Below, piece after piece: positions 35,483 to 46,404 of a DNA stretch of 64,000 nucleotides (the first letter of the stretch is position 1; each line of letters begins with the position of its first letter). A program made the translations under genes and the position numbers. The notes under the pieces were generated by a model. That model worked only from the letters and a program-made list of their open reading frames with translations, did not search any database and was not told the DNA's origin. The DNA is from Neurospora intermedia (taxonomy: Eukaryota > Ascomycota > Sordariomycetes > Sordariales > Sordariaceae): contig BTPP01000003.1 of the NCBI GenBank assembly GCA_037102815.1, forward strand, positions 3,782,001-3,846,000. Direction: 5' to 3'.

Positions 35483-36632
35483 TCAGTGATGCCACAAACA
35501 TGTACCGGAAGGACCGCCACCACGGCTGATCAAAAGCATCTCCAAGCCTTCCATCCTCCCTCTTAGTGCACTGTTCTCCGTCTCCAGACCATGATTCCTC
35601 CTTTCAAGCTGGCTGATATACTCCGTCGCCTTACTGAGAATGGTCGCCTTGTTGAGCTTGGGAGCCGGAATCAGACCGCTCAAATCCCCTTCCTCGCCCT
35701 CATACTCATCATCGTAATTGCCGCTCTCCATGCGCATGGCTGCGATGCGAAGAGATGGAACGGAGTCGCGAAGCGCTGCGATCTTGTCGTTGAGGTTGGT
35801 GCGATATCTCTTCTCGATCATGTTGTGGGCCGTCTTTTTGGGGGCCGTCATGGATGGGGGGGAAGTGTTCTTTTCCTGCTTGATCGGTGGGCTGTGGGAC
35901 GAGTTGGGCGGCGGGGATAGGGAGACGCGCTTGGCTGGGCGACATTCCTCCTCATCGGAAGACGAAGAGCAGGAAGACTTGCGCTTGAGGTTATTGCGCG
36001 AGGGGTAACGCTTCACATCCTCAGCAAGTTCGATAGGTTGTTGCTGTTGTGGTTGTGGCTCAATGACGGCAGCCGGGGTGGAGCGTTGCGAGGGGGGTGT
36101 TACATCCATGACTTGAGACTGGAACAGTGGCGAGTTGGTGTTTGTGCCTTCGAAGTTGAAGTTAAGGTCTTGTGTTGTCGTGGGCACCTCTAGCGAGAGC
36201 TCAACGGGGTTGATGGATGGGCTGGCGGTAAGAGGCCGAGGTGGGAGAGTCGAGATGAGGCTTCCGTCGTAGGGCTCAGACTTGAAGCAGTCTTCAGACT
36301 CTGGGAAAGGCTCAAAGTGCTCACGCTCGAACTTTCCCCATCTAAACAAATCATCACCATATGGCGAGAATAAACCGAAGGAAGTGGCGCTTGGCACAGG
36401 GGAGAGGGGCGACACAGGGGATCCCGCAGAGTCGGAATTGAAGTCGGTGCTGTTGTAGTCCTCATAAAGGGCAACTGGCGAGAAGTCTATTAAAGATTCA
36501 GGGCAGGTTTGCTGTAACACTTGTTAGTGGCCTACATTTGCGCCATGGGCAAGTCTGTGAACGGATGTTGTCATGTTAACTTACAAGTTGGCCAGTGCTG
36601 TAGGGCACGGTAGTGTACGACGTGAAGGCCAT
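35483..36632 (-). CDS. SREBP-type bHLH-leucine zipper transcription factor, soluble
   Basis: Exons 36632-36585 and 36511-35483 (intron GTAAGT, branch CACTAAC, acceptor TTACAG) give 358 aa starting [16 protein letters not shown]. Residues 1-230 are disordered, acidic then Pro/Ser/Gln-rich, like an activation region. The bHLH lies at about 242-320: basic region [15 protein letters not shown] carries the Tyr that marks SREBP factors and lets them bind both E-boxes and sterol elements. A long acidic loop follows ([13 protein letters not shown]), then helix 2 ([18 protein letters not shown]) and a zipper to about 343. There is no membrane segment, so it is not cleaved from the ER like Sre1. It resembles soluble fungal members such as SrbB/DevR. 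The TGA stop (35485-35483) coincides with the duplication made by the MITE. Confidence 0.88.
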
Positions 36633-39600
36633 GGGTTGGTCGATGGTTATTGTCCTGGTGCCCATCTGGTGACCAAATCAGGTGTGTTTGTTTTCGGGTG
36701 TGGTGTGTTTGATGTTTTGCATTCAGATTGTGGGGGTAGCGATCCGAGCGTTTGATGTGTTGTCTGTTTAATCGGACGGCTTGTCTGGTGATGAACAAGC
36801 GTCTGGATTGTGGTGTTTTGAGTTTTCTGGGTGATCTTCGTGATGCAATGACAACTGCTATATGCCATCGAGGGAGAACAATGGGCTATTTGATATTAAA
36901 GGGGCATATTCAGATGAGTCGAAATCGTTCGGTAACGCACGTTCGTGTAGGTACTACCGCTCGTCCAGCTACTACCGCATGGGGCTGTGCGTGCATTGCA
37001 TTTCCTGCAGCAGACATACATTCCACTTCATGCCCGGCAATCTGCATCACCTGCCAGTCATACGATTGCGCCCGAAAATCCAACTATCAACGGCAAAAGG
37101 TCTGGATCGCACTGGGCTAGGTGGGCGTGGCAGGGGCTAGAGGACCCCGTGGGCCCCTATGTATTCGGCTGGAGCCCTGTTCTGAGAGCACATGGAGGTA
37201 CGTACCATCTTAACGCCGGTGGTCCGTCATAGGCGGCCTTTCGAGTTAGTGAGCATGGCAGCGGCTCAACATCGAGACCTCGGAGCTCTCCGGGACGTGG
37301 CCTCGGCATCAACAGCCCCAAGTTGCTTCCCTGTCCCAACTGGCCCAGGCTTGTCCCTACCCTTCCCAACACTTCTGCACAAACGTGACATCGAGGACCT
37401 TTGGTGCCCCTAGGGTCCGGGTCGGGTAAGTTTTGGCTTGGAGTGCTCGGCGCCGGTTGACATGACAACTGCCATGGGCTTTCAAAGCTTTCCCATGCAG
37501 TCATCAACAAGTCGCATATGGACTACGATCGAGTCTTTTTCAAAAAGGGATTTGGCTATGCCGAGGATGCCTGGGACGGCTATTTTTGCCGTGCAACGAG
37601 GTGAAATCCGGATCATCTTTGTTTCTCACATGTCAGAAAGATACTACACAATGAGGGCGGTAGATATGGTGTATACTTGTGATTGGGATTTGCTGAATGG
37701 GTCATGGCATCACGCTGCTCCCAGATCCTGAGGTTAGTGGCTCGACGGTCAACCCAACATATCGGCATACCGCGCGGAGACCCGATGGTGGTGAAAGCGC
37801 GAGATATCATCAAGGTTTCTACTGGGGGTAATGGGCCGTTTCTGACTGCAGCAGATCGAGATTCTGCTCCCAGTCATTGCCGTGCTCGGTCATGGGGATT
37901 GTAGTAGTCGCGGTTGACCGCGCTCCGGAGTCATGGGTCAAGCGGATACGAACGAAGGTGGACGAGAGGTGCCAAAAGGTGCCATGGCCGATTGGAGAAC
38001 AACCGTTGAAAGCCGCCGCGAGGGCTTCAATCGCGGAGAAACATTTGCACGTTGACTCGATTGAATGCTGGGCGAAATCCCTTCCAGTCCGTTTGCCGTG
38101 GGTTCGGGCCTGGCGCAGGGTGGGAATAGCACCTCTTTTGGGTTGGGTGTGTTTTCGTCGAGCAGGTCAAGCGAACGAGATTGGCTTGGAATCTGCTGTG
38201 TTTTGGGAGAATGGTTCGATTTCGAGGAAAGCCCACAATCCAGAACTGACCCACCATAACGGCCCGCAAAACGTGTGACCGGAAATGGCCGTGCAGTAAA
38301 TTGCTAGTGCTAGGGTACTGCGTCAGCCATTCCCATTGCATGTGTACTCACAAGCCATCTCGAAAAATTATCGTAAACCGTGCACCTGGACCAAACTCAC
38401 CCGATATTTCCTCGTCTCCCCCCGGTGCCCTCCTTGGGTCACAGGATTCAAGTCCCGATTTGGCGAACAACGCGATGCCATTGGGACGATGAACGATGAC
38501 TGTTGAAAAATTCACTCATTGGGATCATTGCCACCAGTTATGAGCCCATTGACGGCCATTTAACATGCTACCGGAGAGGCTCGGTGGAGCATGGCAGCCC
38601 TGGGAGTTGAAATCACTCCCGTCAACGGCGAACCTAAGCCAGACAGAGGGGCATGTGAAAGACCCCCCCGAACTGCCCCACAATGGTACCTTACCTAGTG
38701 TACGCAGTAGGTACTGTACCTACCGCCGCACCGGACCGAGCGACGAACGGGATCTAATACAGTAAAGTCCCCTACTTCTACAAGGAATCCGGGCACCCAT
38801 TTTTCTTGCATTTAATGAGGATTTTGCAGGAGGGGGGGGTAGGTGCACAGACCCTCTAGGAGGCCGCTGCCTATTGGAATCGCGAGCTGGCCACTAAAAA
38901 AGTGGAGTAAGCCGCCTGTTCTAGGGGTCGAAAATATTCTGTCCTAGCAAAAAGACACCCCTGTACCTGCAAATCCGGCTCTGAGGCCTTGCGATTTGCA
39001 GTTTGCAGCTTGAGTATAGGAAAATAATTCGGGTAGGAAAATTTTGGCATTTATTGGGGATCTTGCAGAAGGGGGAACTTGTAAAAGCAGGGGACTTTGT
39101 GTATTCTACGCCCCACCCGGCCGGACTGCCGCCCGCCGAGCCGGGCCATTTGACAGTTCCACTTGCCGGTTCAAGCGTACTGCCGAGATCGATTGCTAGC
39201 CGCCGACGCACCTCCAGCCCACTTCACAAAGCTCGGTGCCAGTCAACTCATTCTCCAACAGGGCCACGGCGTATTTTCGAGCAGACCGATCGCAACCCCG
39301 AGCGTCCTGCCATTCAAGGCTTAAGTGCTTAGTATAAATCGGCATTGCCCACATCAATCTTCGCCCATGACCAAACCTATCACCACACATGACGTGTGTA
39401 TCATCAGCATCACGAAAGCGTTTACTGCACGGCGAAGTGCGTGCTGCACAACCCAATTCCTAAAGAAAAGTTTTAGCGCAGCTCCATTGCGCAGCCTTTG
39501 TCGCACCAAGTCGTTAGCTCAAGCACCTACCAAGGATCATCACGTTCCATGGCCTCGTATCTCTCGGCTTCATCGTTCATGTGCCTCACAATACCTCGGT

Positions 39601-39693
39601 TGGTAAAAGTCTTCAACCTCTCTTGCGCCCGTCTTTGTTCTCGCGGTCTATCTTACAGTGGCTACAATTTTGCCACTAGCCTTCTCTGCCACA
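36633..39693. other. gene-poor stretch, first part
   Basis: Upstream region of the bHLH gene followed by about 3 kb in which all frames are short and overlapping. GGTACC/TAGGTAC motifs recur near 38687-38725. A short similar sequence (GCATTTA.TG.GGAT.TTGCAG.AGGGG) occurs at about 38810 and 39047, too short to call an element. Confidence 0.4.
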
Positions 39694-39883
39694 TACCGCA
39701 AAGACTCGGGCGGATGATTTTTAGGTTCCAAGGTCTAACTGGCAGAATCTATGTGTTCGATGCCTTAGGGTTTGGGTTTTGGTAGAGAATTCGAGCGTAT
39801 GCAATGCTAGGGGTGCCTCAAGTGTATAGAATATGACCGATTTCCGGAGAACCTAAAAATCATCCGCCCGAGTCTATACGGTA
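39694..39883. repeat. 190-bp inverted-repeat element
   Basis: The 35-bp arms (39694-39728 and 39849-39883) are inverted copies matching at 33 of 35 positions, with a perfect 26-bp core (GACTCGGGCGGATGATTTTT plus AGGTTC). A 120-bp loop separates them. It could be a very small foldback/MITE or encode a hairpin RNA. No clear target duplication was seen. Confidence 0.7.
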
Positions 39884-40741
39884 TATTTCGCATGGCTGCA
39901 CAGCTTTAAAGGCACCCAATCAGCCCAGTTCTGCCCGAAATTGTATCAACCGAGGAATCTTTCGGGTCTAGATACAGGTTCAGGACCTTTCGTATGGGTT
40001 GTCGGGAGGATACTCACAGCGTCGACCAGTCAAAGGTTCCGGTGTATTTTTCCCGCCTTCCCTTCCCTTCGCAGCTCTCTTCATGCTCCCAGTCGAGAAT
40101 CAAAACCAAAACGGGCTTGCATGTACGAGGACAACACGTGGACCATGTGAAACACCGAACACTCATTGGGGGTCCGGACATCCATACCGTCAATTTCAAA
40201 TCACTGCATATTCAATCCAAAAACTGAGAATTGCATGTGTCAACGTGCAATTGTACACTGGCCAAAAAGGGCCCCACTAACCCGACGTCCTGGACCATGG
40301 ACATATGAGGGTAGAATGCCGTCATCTACCGGACGGCGATGCAAACTCAATATAATCAGTGCAGAAAGGTCCTGAGCTCGAGGGCCTTACGGGACTCGCA
40401 CTTTTACCATGGTTGAAGGACATCAAAATGCATGGGGCATATGCCAGATCACTGCATCATGCTTCGAAGGACCACAATCAACAACACCGTGCCATTCTTC
40501 ATTGACGAAAGCCTGCTGTAACCATTTACCAGTATGTGTCCTGCCAAAGCTCGAGATGGCAGGACTGGATAAGATGCAATGTGGTGTATCCCGGGAAGTT
40601 CATGTGAAGGCCTTTGATGAAGCAATGAACAACCAAAATAGATAAGGCGGTCTTTCCGAGCTTTGCTTCATCAATATTTCAAATGTAATGGTATAACTAA
40701 CATGCAGGCACAGATGTATCACATCGAAATAGCACAAAATT
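39884..40741. other. gene-poor stretch, second part
   Basis: Between the inverted-repeat element and a minus-strand orphan ORF. No convincing gene or repeat. Confidence 0.4.
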
Positions 40742-41188
40742 CTACCGAGTTCGATAGTTCAGTTCGGGACATCTTGATTCTAATTTCCACTCCCGCAATG
40801 CCTGCACTGGCCGAAACCAGGAAAAGCCACGCCCATTTCTCCAATTTTGGAATCTGCGGCTCTTGGAGGCTACAGTGGGGTGTACTGTCAATATCAGCCG
40901 CCATTTAACCTCCGAGCCTGGCCTCTCATATGTCGCCGTCGCTTCTACCTCAATCTGCGGATAAAGTCCGTTGGCATCCCAAATCGTCACCCTCTCCACC
41001 ACTCGCCGCCTCCACATTGGGGATTCACCCACGCTCAATATGTTGTCTGTATCAGCGCCCAGCATGCAATCTTCAGTTTTGGTCTTTACCTGGAAGGAGC
41101 ACCTCGAGAGGGAAACGTTTCCGTGGTTCTTTAGATTAAGAGTGACGAAAAAAATGGCATCACGCGGTTCACCCGCCCATTGGAACAT
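40742..41188 (-). CDS. orphan ORF or gene fragment, 148 codons
   Basis: The frame reads like a folded, strand-rich domain (AIFFVTLNLKNHGNVSLSRC, RRVVERVTIWDANGLYPQIE, YERPGSEVKWRLILTVHP), not like the low-complexity shadows around it. No family is recognised. An upstream short frame (MSEADVSSRGGIAYVPMGG) and a hydrophobic downstream frame (KLEKWAWLFLVSASAGIAG) lie in other phases, so the gene may be multi-exon or broken. It is divergent from the AA8 gene. Coordinates are those of the longest frame only. Confidence 0.35.
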   Translation of the reverse strand: MFQWAGEPRDAIFFVTLNLKNHGNVSLSRCSFQVKTKTEDCMLGADTDNILSVGESPMWRRRVVERVTIWDANGLYPQIEVEATATYERPGSEVKWRLILTVHPTVASKSRRFQNWRNGRGFSWFRPVQALREWKLESRCPELNYRTR

Positions 41189-41514
41189 ATGCTATACCCC
41201 CTCGGCTCGACACATCTGCCTCCGACATCCTAGCCAGCGTATCACCGCGACCGGGAAATCAACTCGACGGTAACAGGCAGCTCACTGTGCTTGACTTTCT
41301 TGGCAGGAACAACAAGTCAACCCATAGAATCAGTAGCGCATACTTTAGAGCAATGATTTCCGTCATTCTCTCCATCTCGCTCAGTTTCTACTCTCCGGGT
41401 TTCGACTAGGAAAATTTCAATACCCTCATCTGTCTGGTTGCCGCGTTCAGCATTTTTGACACCCACTCAGCGTTGAAATTCTTTCTTGTGGACGTCACGC
41501 GTCTATAAGCAACA
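41189..41514. other. upstream region of the AA8 gene
   Basis: Presumed promoter of the cytochrome gene. GTCTATAAGCAACAATG places a TATAAG 10 bp before the start codon. Nothing else seen. Confidence 0.4.
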
Positions 41515-42590
41515 ATGTTCTGGAACTTGCTATTCGCGGTCTTCGTGACCTTACTGCGCAGCGGTACGAACAGGAATCTCTTACATCCACTGGACCCAAT
41601 TGGGAGGCACTAATGCGCCCAACAGTATCTGCTGCCGAGTCTGTTGCAGTTCACGACGCCGAAACTGGCCTTACCTACTCCCAAAACTTTGCGTTGTACA
41701 AGCTCGACGGTCGAGGGATAACCTTCCGAATCGCAATCCCCAGCAACGTCTCCAGCAACTCTGCCTACAACGCCGTAGTCCAGGTAATCATTCCTAACGA
41801 CGTCGGCTGGGCCGGGCTTGCTTGGGGCGGTTCAATGACCAAGAACCCCTTAATGGTATTTTGGCGAGGGTCAAACAATCAACCAGTGTTGTCGTCTAGA
41901 TCGGCCAAGTAAGTTAAGCTTATACGTTCACATGCACAATCACGTGCACAGGTTTTCAATCCTTTGGCTCTCATCCGCATGGATTCACATGTACATGCAA
42001 ATGCAAGTGCTGGCAGAAAATGCGGGCGGATTATCAATTCCCATACCTACATGATGGCTATGCTGGGACTTGTAGCCCGCATTTTCTGTTCAATTTTTTC
42101 TTGAAATTTCTTCTTGCACCTGACATAGATGCAATGCACATCGATATTCCCCATCCTCACCTTGGGGTGCATGCCTGTGGCAATTGACCAACCGAAATCA
42201 AAACCGCAAAATTCACCTACTAACCTCTTCCCCCCTTTTCTCATTTTCAGCAGCCACACACCCCCTCAACCCTACACCACCGCCACCTACACTCTATTCG
42301 AGACCGGCACCAAGTCCAACTCCACCCACTGGCAATTCACTGCCCTTTGCATGGGCTGCACCTCATGGGCCGCGGACGGCGGCGCGGTCCGCTACGTCCA
42401 GCCCAACGGCAGCAACCGGCTTGCGTTTGCTTATAGTCCCACTAAACCTTCGAACCCGTCTAGCCCGACGAGCGCGATCACGGTGCACGATGTGCATGCG
42501 TATTGGAATCATGATTTCGGTACGGCGAGGAATGCGGGCTTCGAAGCGGCGGTACAGAAGTTGTTAGGGAGTCAGGGAGTCAAGGCCTAG
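41515..42590 (+). CDS. secreted AA8 cytochrome (cellobiose-dehydrogenase haem domain), stand-alone
   Basis: Exons 41515-41563, 41626-41908 and 42251-42590 give 223 aa. The first intron (GTACGA, branch CACTAAT, acceptor CAACAG) has to be spliced to join the signal peptide MFWNLLFAVFVTLLRSVSA to the domain. The beta-sandwich follows the AA8 pattern: TYSQNFALYKLD, VGWAGLAWGGSM, STHWQFTALCMGC, VHDVHAYWNHDFG. Met87 and His190 align with the axial haem-b ligands of the cellobiose dehydrogenase cytochrome, and Cys144/Cys147 match its disulfide. There is no flavin dehydrogenase domain, CBM or GPI-type tail; the chain ends 30 residues after the haem His. It is probably an extracellular electron carrier. 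The partner is unknown; an AA9 enzyme that could accept its electrons lies 16 kb away. Confidence 0.88.
42014..42088. repeat. hairpin-forming inverted repeat in AA8 intron 2
   Basis: CAGAAAATGCGGGC at 42014-42027 is exactly complementary in inverse order to GCCCGCATTTTCTG at 42075-42088. The 14-bp stem with a 47-nt loop lies inside an intron of 342 bp, far longer than the others here. Confidence 0.8.
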
Positions 42591-43379
42591 GTGGCCAAAA
42601 GGGACAAAGTGAGAGGGGATATTGGAGGGAAATGGGTGTGTAGGTAAGTCTTGAGAGGTTTTCGCCTAGGTCTTTGCAATTGGAATGTTTATTTCGCAAG
42701 AGGTGTGGCGTGGGACAGGAGTGTCTCGGTGGTGTTGATCATGGACATGAGGGGCAGATAGAGCAAAGTACAGGTGTGAATGAAGTCAAGCAATGTCTGG
42801 AAATTTGTGATCGAAGAAGCAATGTCACACATGCTTCACTTTCCTGTCTTGAAATGTTGGTTGATTCATCCACCACTGCAGGCCACAACAACCATGATGG
42901 CTTGTAGACACTTGACTGTTCTAGGACCTGAACAAGTTTTTTTTTTTTTTTTTTTTCTTTTTTTTTCATTTGTAAGAAATCTCCGATGACTCTTGAATGG
43001 AGTAGTTACAGCTTAGGAAATGACAGCTAGTCTGTAGGTACTTGATATTGTCCGTCCAGGTGACTGTTTCTAGATGTGCATTTCAGGCGGTCTCATCACC
43101 ATCATGCATCATAGAGGTATGTTCAAAATGTTTATATTATCCATCCCAATGCGATACTGTTTAATCGAGCCACAGGAAATTGAAAAATGATCCGGAGCAG
43201 CGATTCCAATTGAAGTTAAGTCAATACATTGAGCAGAAGGGTTTTCTTTGCAGGAGTGTCTCAACTGGTAATTCCGCGCATAAGAGTCAAACAAGGGAAT
43301 TTCTAGGACGACTTCCTTGATATTATACCAACGGAAGACGAACAAACGCTTGCTTGCTTCTGTCAACTAAATTGCCATC
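42591..43379. other. intergenic region with a long T tract
   Basis: 3' flank of the AA8 gene, then promoter of the next gene. Long T runs separated by one C lie at about 42938-42966. No gene seen. Confidence 0.5.
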
Positions 43380-44405
43380 ATGAACATATCCCCCAGCATG
43401 GAATTTCAACCTTTTGGTCAGGGTAGTGGTTCCTCCTCCTCCTCCTTCTCCCCAGGTTCTTCCGAACAATCCTTCCGCACGCCTCCACAATCACCAATCC
43501 CTGTCATCTACTCCAGCTCTCTTAACAATAATCGACATAACAATGATTCGAGCCCTGGAGAAAGCGAGCTGGGAACAGGAAGCGGAGTACGCACACCGTC
43601 ACAGTACCTCTCTCCACCACCATCACCATTCCCATCACTACCTCCAGGCCACATACGACATCCCACCACCTACCCATATCTGTCGAACAATCATGATTAC
43701 CAACCAACCACCTCTGAACGAGGAGAAAGGAAAGTCAGCTTCTTCCCATGCCTCTATGACAACGACCAGTATTCTTGCCTCTGCCTTCCTCCCGTCCTCA
43801 CCAAAGCGATAGTCAATCTAGCAAACGGGATCAAGGTCGTAGTAAAGATAGTCTTTGAGACTCTCAAAACCGGTATGGATTGGGTCCCGCCAATTCCACC
43901 GGAGTCCGAGTCCGACTCTGACTTCGATATCGAGAGAACTTCGGAACGAGTTTTGGGACGGGGAAAACGGAGCGGGGTACGGAAGTGGAAGGGGCCTCCT
44001 CCACCTATTTTCGTACCGACGGGCGGTTTGCCTTTGTTTCGAAGTGATCATCCAGCCCATGAATTGGACAAGGAGCGATGGAGTCGGCGGGGAAAGAACG
44101 AGGTACCCGCATCGCTGCGGCGGTTGGGGGATGGAGGAGGTGCTATAGTGGATGGAGAGAGGTATGTGAAAAGAAGGAATGAGGAATATGACCACGATGC
44201 TGCCAATGTGAATGGAAATGAACTGAGCACAAAGAAGAAGTGGAAGGGAAAGGGGAAGGAGCAGGCGATTGACGTGGGACGCATTTCAACAGAGATTTTG
44301 GCAAGTGGCTCGGGGGATCCAGGGAAGCTACGGAGAGGATCGTATGTTCCGACGCTGCCTGACAGGAGGGGGACGAGGTGGGTGCCGAGAGGTGCCCGTT
44401 CATAG
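43380..44405 (+). CDS. disordered protein with a central hydrophobic segment, 341 aa
   Basis: Single exon starting MNISPSMEFQPFG. Residues 1-115 are Ser/Pro/Asn-rich (poly-Ser, RTPPQSPIP, YLSPPPSPFPSLPPG). Residues 120-172 are hydrophobic and Cys-containing (FFPCLYDNDQYSCLCLPPVL, then AIVNLANGIKVVVKIVFETL), possibly an amphipathic or membrane-apposed helix. The rest is charged, with basic clusters (GKRSGVRKWKG, STKKKWKGKGKEQ), ending RRGTRWVPRGARS. No family is recognised. The uninterrupted frame and the structured central segment support a real gene. Confidence 0.6.
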   Translation: MNISPSMEFQPFGQGSGSSSSSFSPGSSEQSFRTPPQSPIPVIYSSSLNNNRHNNDSSPGESELGTGSGVRTPSQYLSPPPSPFPSLPPGHIRHPTTYPYLSNNHDYQPTTSERGERKVSFFPCLYDNDQYSCLCLPPVLTKAIVNLANGIKVVVKIVFETLKTGMDWVPPIPPESESDSDFDIERTSERVLGRGKRSGVRKWKGPPPPIFVPTGGLPLFRSDHPAHELDKERWSRRGKNEVPASLRRLGDGGGAIVDGERYVKRRNEEYDHDAANVNGNELSTKKKWKGKGKEQAIDVGRISTEILASGSGDPGKLRRGSYVPTLPDRRGTRWVPRGARS

Positions 44406-46404
44406 TGGTATCTGGGATGAGGACTACATAGAACAATCTTAATGAGAAATGCGGACCAAACTGGAAAATTACAGGGCTTCAGAAACAACGAGTGGAATGG
44501 AGGGGATGATTGAGTGAGGTCGATACTTGGCCACACTGGAAATTGTTGCAACCAGATGGGAAGACGCGAGAGGGACATGAGCAGAATCTTCCAGCAGAGT
44601 GCCGTTCCCAAATCTGAAGAAACAAAAGAGAAATAACATGAACGATGCTGAAATAAAGTCTGTATCCGAAATCATAGGGCTTTGCAGTACCTCGATGTTC
44701 TCACTTGACAATCGGGCATCCCTAACTTGATCATGTTGGTGAGGAAGCCCCACGAGCCGGAGCAATTCGTAGTCTTCTTGCTTGCCTTCCAATCTTCATT
44801 CGGCTTGCGACGTCGATGCAGTACTGAGGTGTCAGAGGCTCTAAATCACCATCTTCTGCCTGACGCCTTCTAGATGATCACGAGGCATGTTGCAATCCTT
44901 CACTTCCCTTGTGGGGCAGACACCACCGGTAGGCTCCGATGTCCCAGATAGCTTGTGATCTACTTGTAAGCTGCTGGCATTCTCTCTGTGTTGTCTGGAC
45001 CTTCAAACCTAAGTGCCCCTCCCCCTCATCTGGCGCTGTACGCGTCACGCACTGGCACGCTGGTGGTTAAGGAAGGTGCAGAGCCCCTAACATGCCCTGC
45101 CAGCTGCCACAAGCACCCGGACTGAGAGAAACCGGCAGGCCCAATATAAGGTCGGGTCCCAGACACAAATACCACAGCGGGCTCTGTGGTCTTATGTCGC
45201 AGTGGTACCGTTGATGAAAACATTGCTGGGCACGCGGTGTCCAAGGTACAGTTTTCGTAGGGCGCAGCTGGACCATCGTGGTTCGTTCCACAAGCTTACC
45301 TGGGCGCCTAAGCTTTTTGCCAGTTTTCCCGTCATCGATTCTTGCTGAAGATAGTTTCGATGTAATCCTTGGACTTTTCCCTTTCTTTTGCAATTTCGGA
45401 CAATGTCTGCATCGCACTTTTGGGTTTAGGGCGAAAGTGGTCTGGTATGCACCTTTTGAATTGAAGTAATGCGAAGAGATGAAGCTATTCCCGTTACGCA
45501 GGAACAAACGAGGAACAATCGACGATCACAGTCACTCTCCAAGGGCCGGTTCATTTTGATCGCTATCTGGAATTCAACATTTCTGGGTGTCCGTAACGCA
45601 TAACTAGAATGATCAGATGGTCTTCCTGCTCCAGGAAAATGGTCGCTCACGTTACTTTTGAGTACACAAAGACGTTTGATTTGTGCCTACTGTGTCCAGT
45701 ATGATGTATAAAGTGATAGCAAACACGCATCTCTCTATCTTTCAGCGCTGGTGCCGCACACGCGGCTTGATTGCTGGATCCCGATTCTTCTGCCCCTCAA
45801 ACTCAAGTCGGTCACTCGTTTATGAATCGCCGGATGCTGGCGAGACTCCCAAACAGTCCACAATTCTAATTATCCCTGGATTTTGAAGATCAAATTGTAC
45901 CTAGTTCGGTACTCACCGTCGGTGTGTTTGTTTACTTCTAGGGAAAACTGAGGGCATTCAGAATGCCTACAGAACCGATAAGCTGTGCTATGATGTCATG
46001 CAGCAATCTTATCTTATCGGCGTCTTATCAGCTTCCTTATCTCCCTGATAAGCATGCGCGATGGGTGTCCCACTATAAACGTGACCCCCCTCGTCGCAAC
46101 CACTTTCAACGTTCCTTCGTTTCTAATCACAGTTTTCTGGTATTGCCCTTCGCACTAGGAATTTATCATCAACACATCGATTTTTCCTGAGTCCTAGCTT
46201 TTTTCTAACGAATGAAAACGCAAATTGTGCATGCTCTTCGCAAACAGTCAACATCGCTCGATGGCTTGACCTGCCTTGGCCACAACCCAACTCCTCTTAC
46301 CCAATCTAGTCAACAGTCTTCCTACACCCCCCTTCACACCAAAGCACTACAGGTCACAAGGTCACATCTCGGCGAACGATGGAAGCAATCGCGACATCAA
46401 GTCT
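44406..46404. other. 2-kb stretch with coding-like minus-strand scraps
   Basis: No complete gene is assigned. On the minus strand at about 44.47-44.87 kb several frames read partly like protein (for example GDLEPLTPQYCIDVASRMK, and EGKQEDYELLRLVGLPHQH in another phase), so a small spliced or decayed gene may lie there. The remainder has nothing recognisable. Confidence 0.35.
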
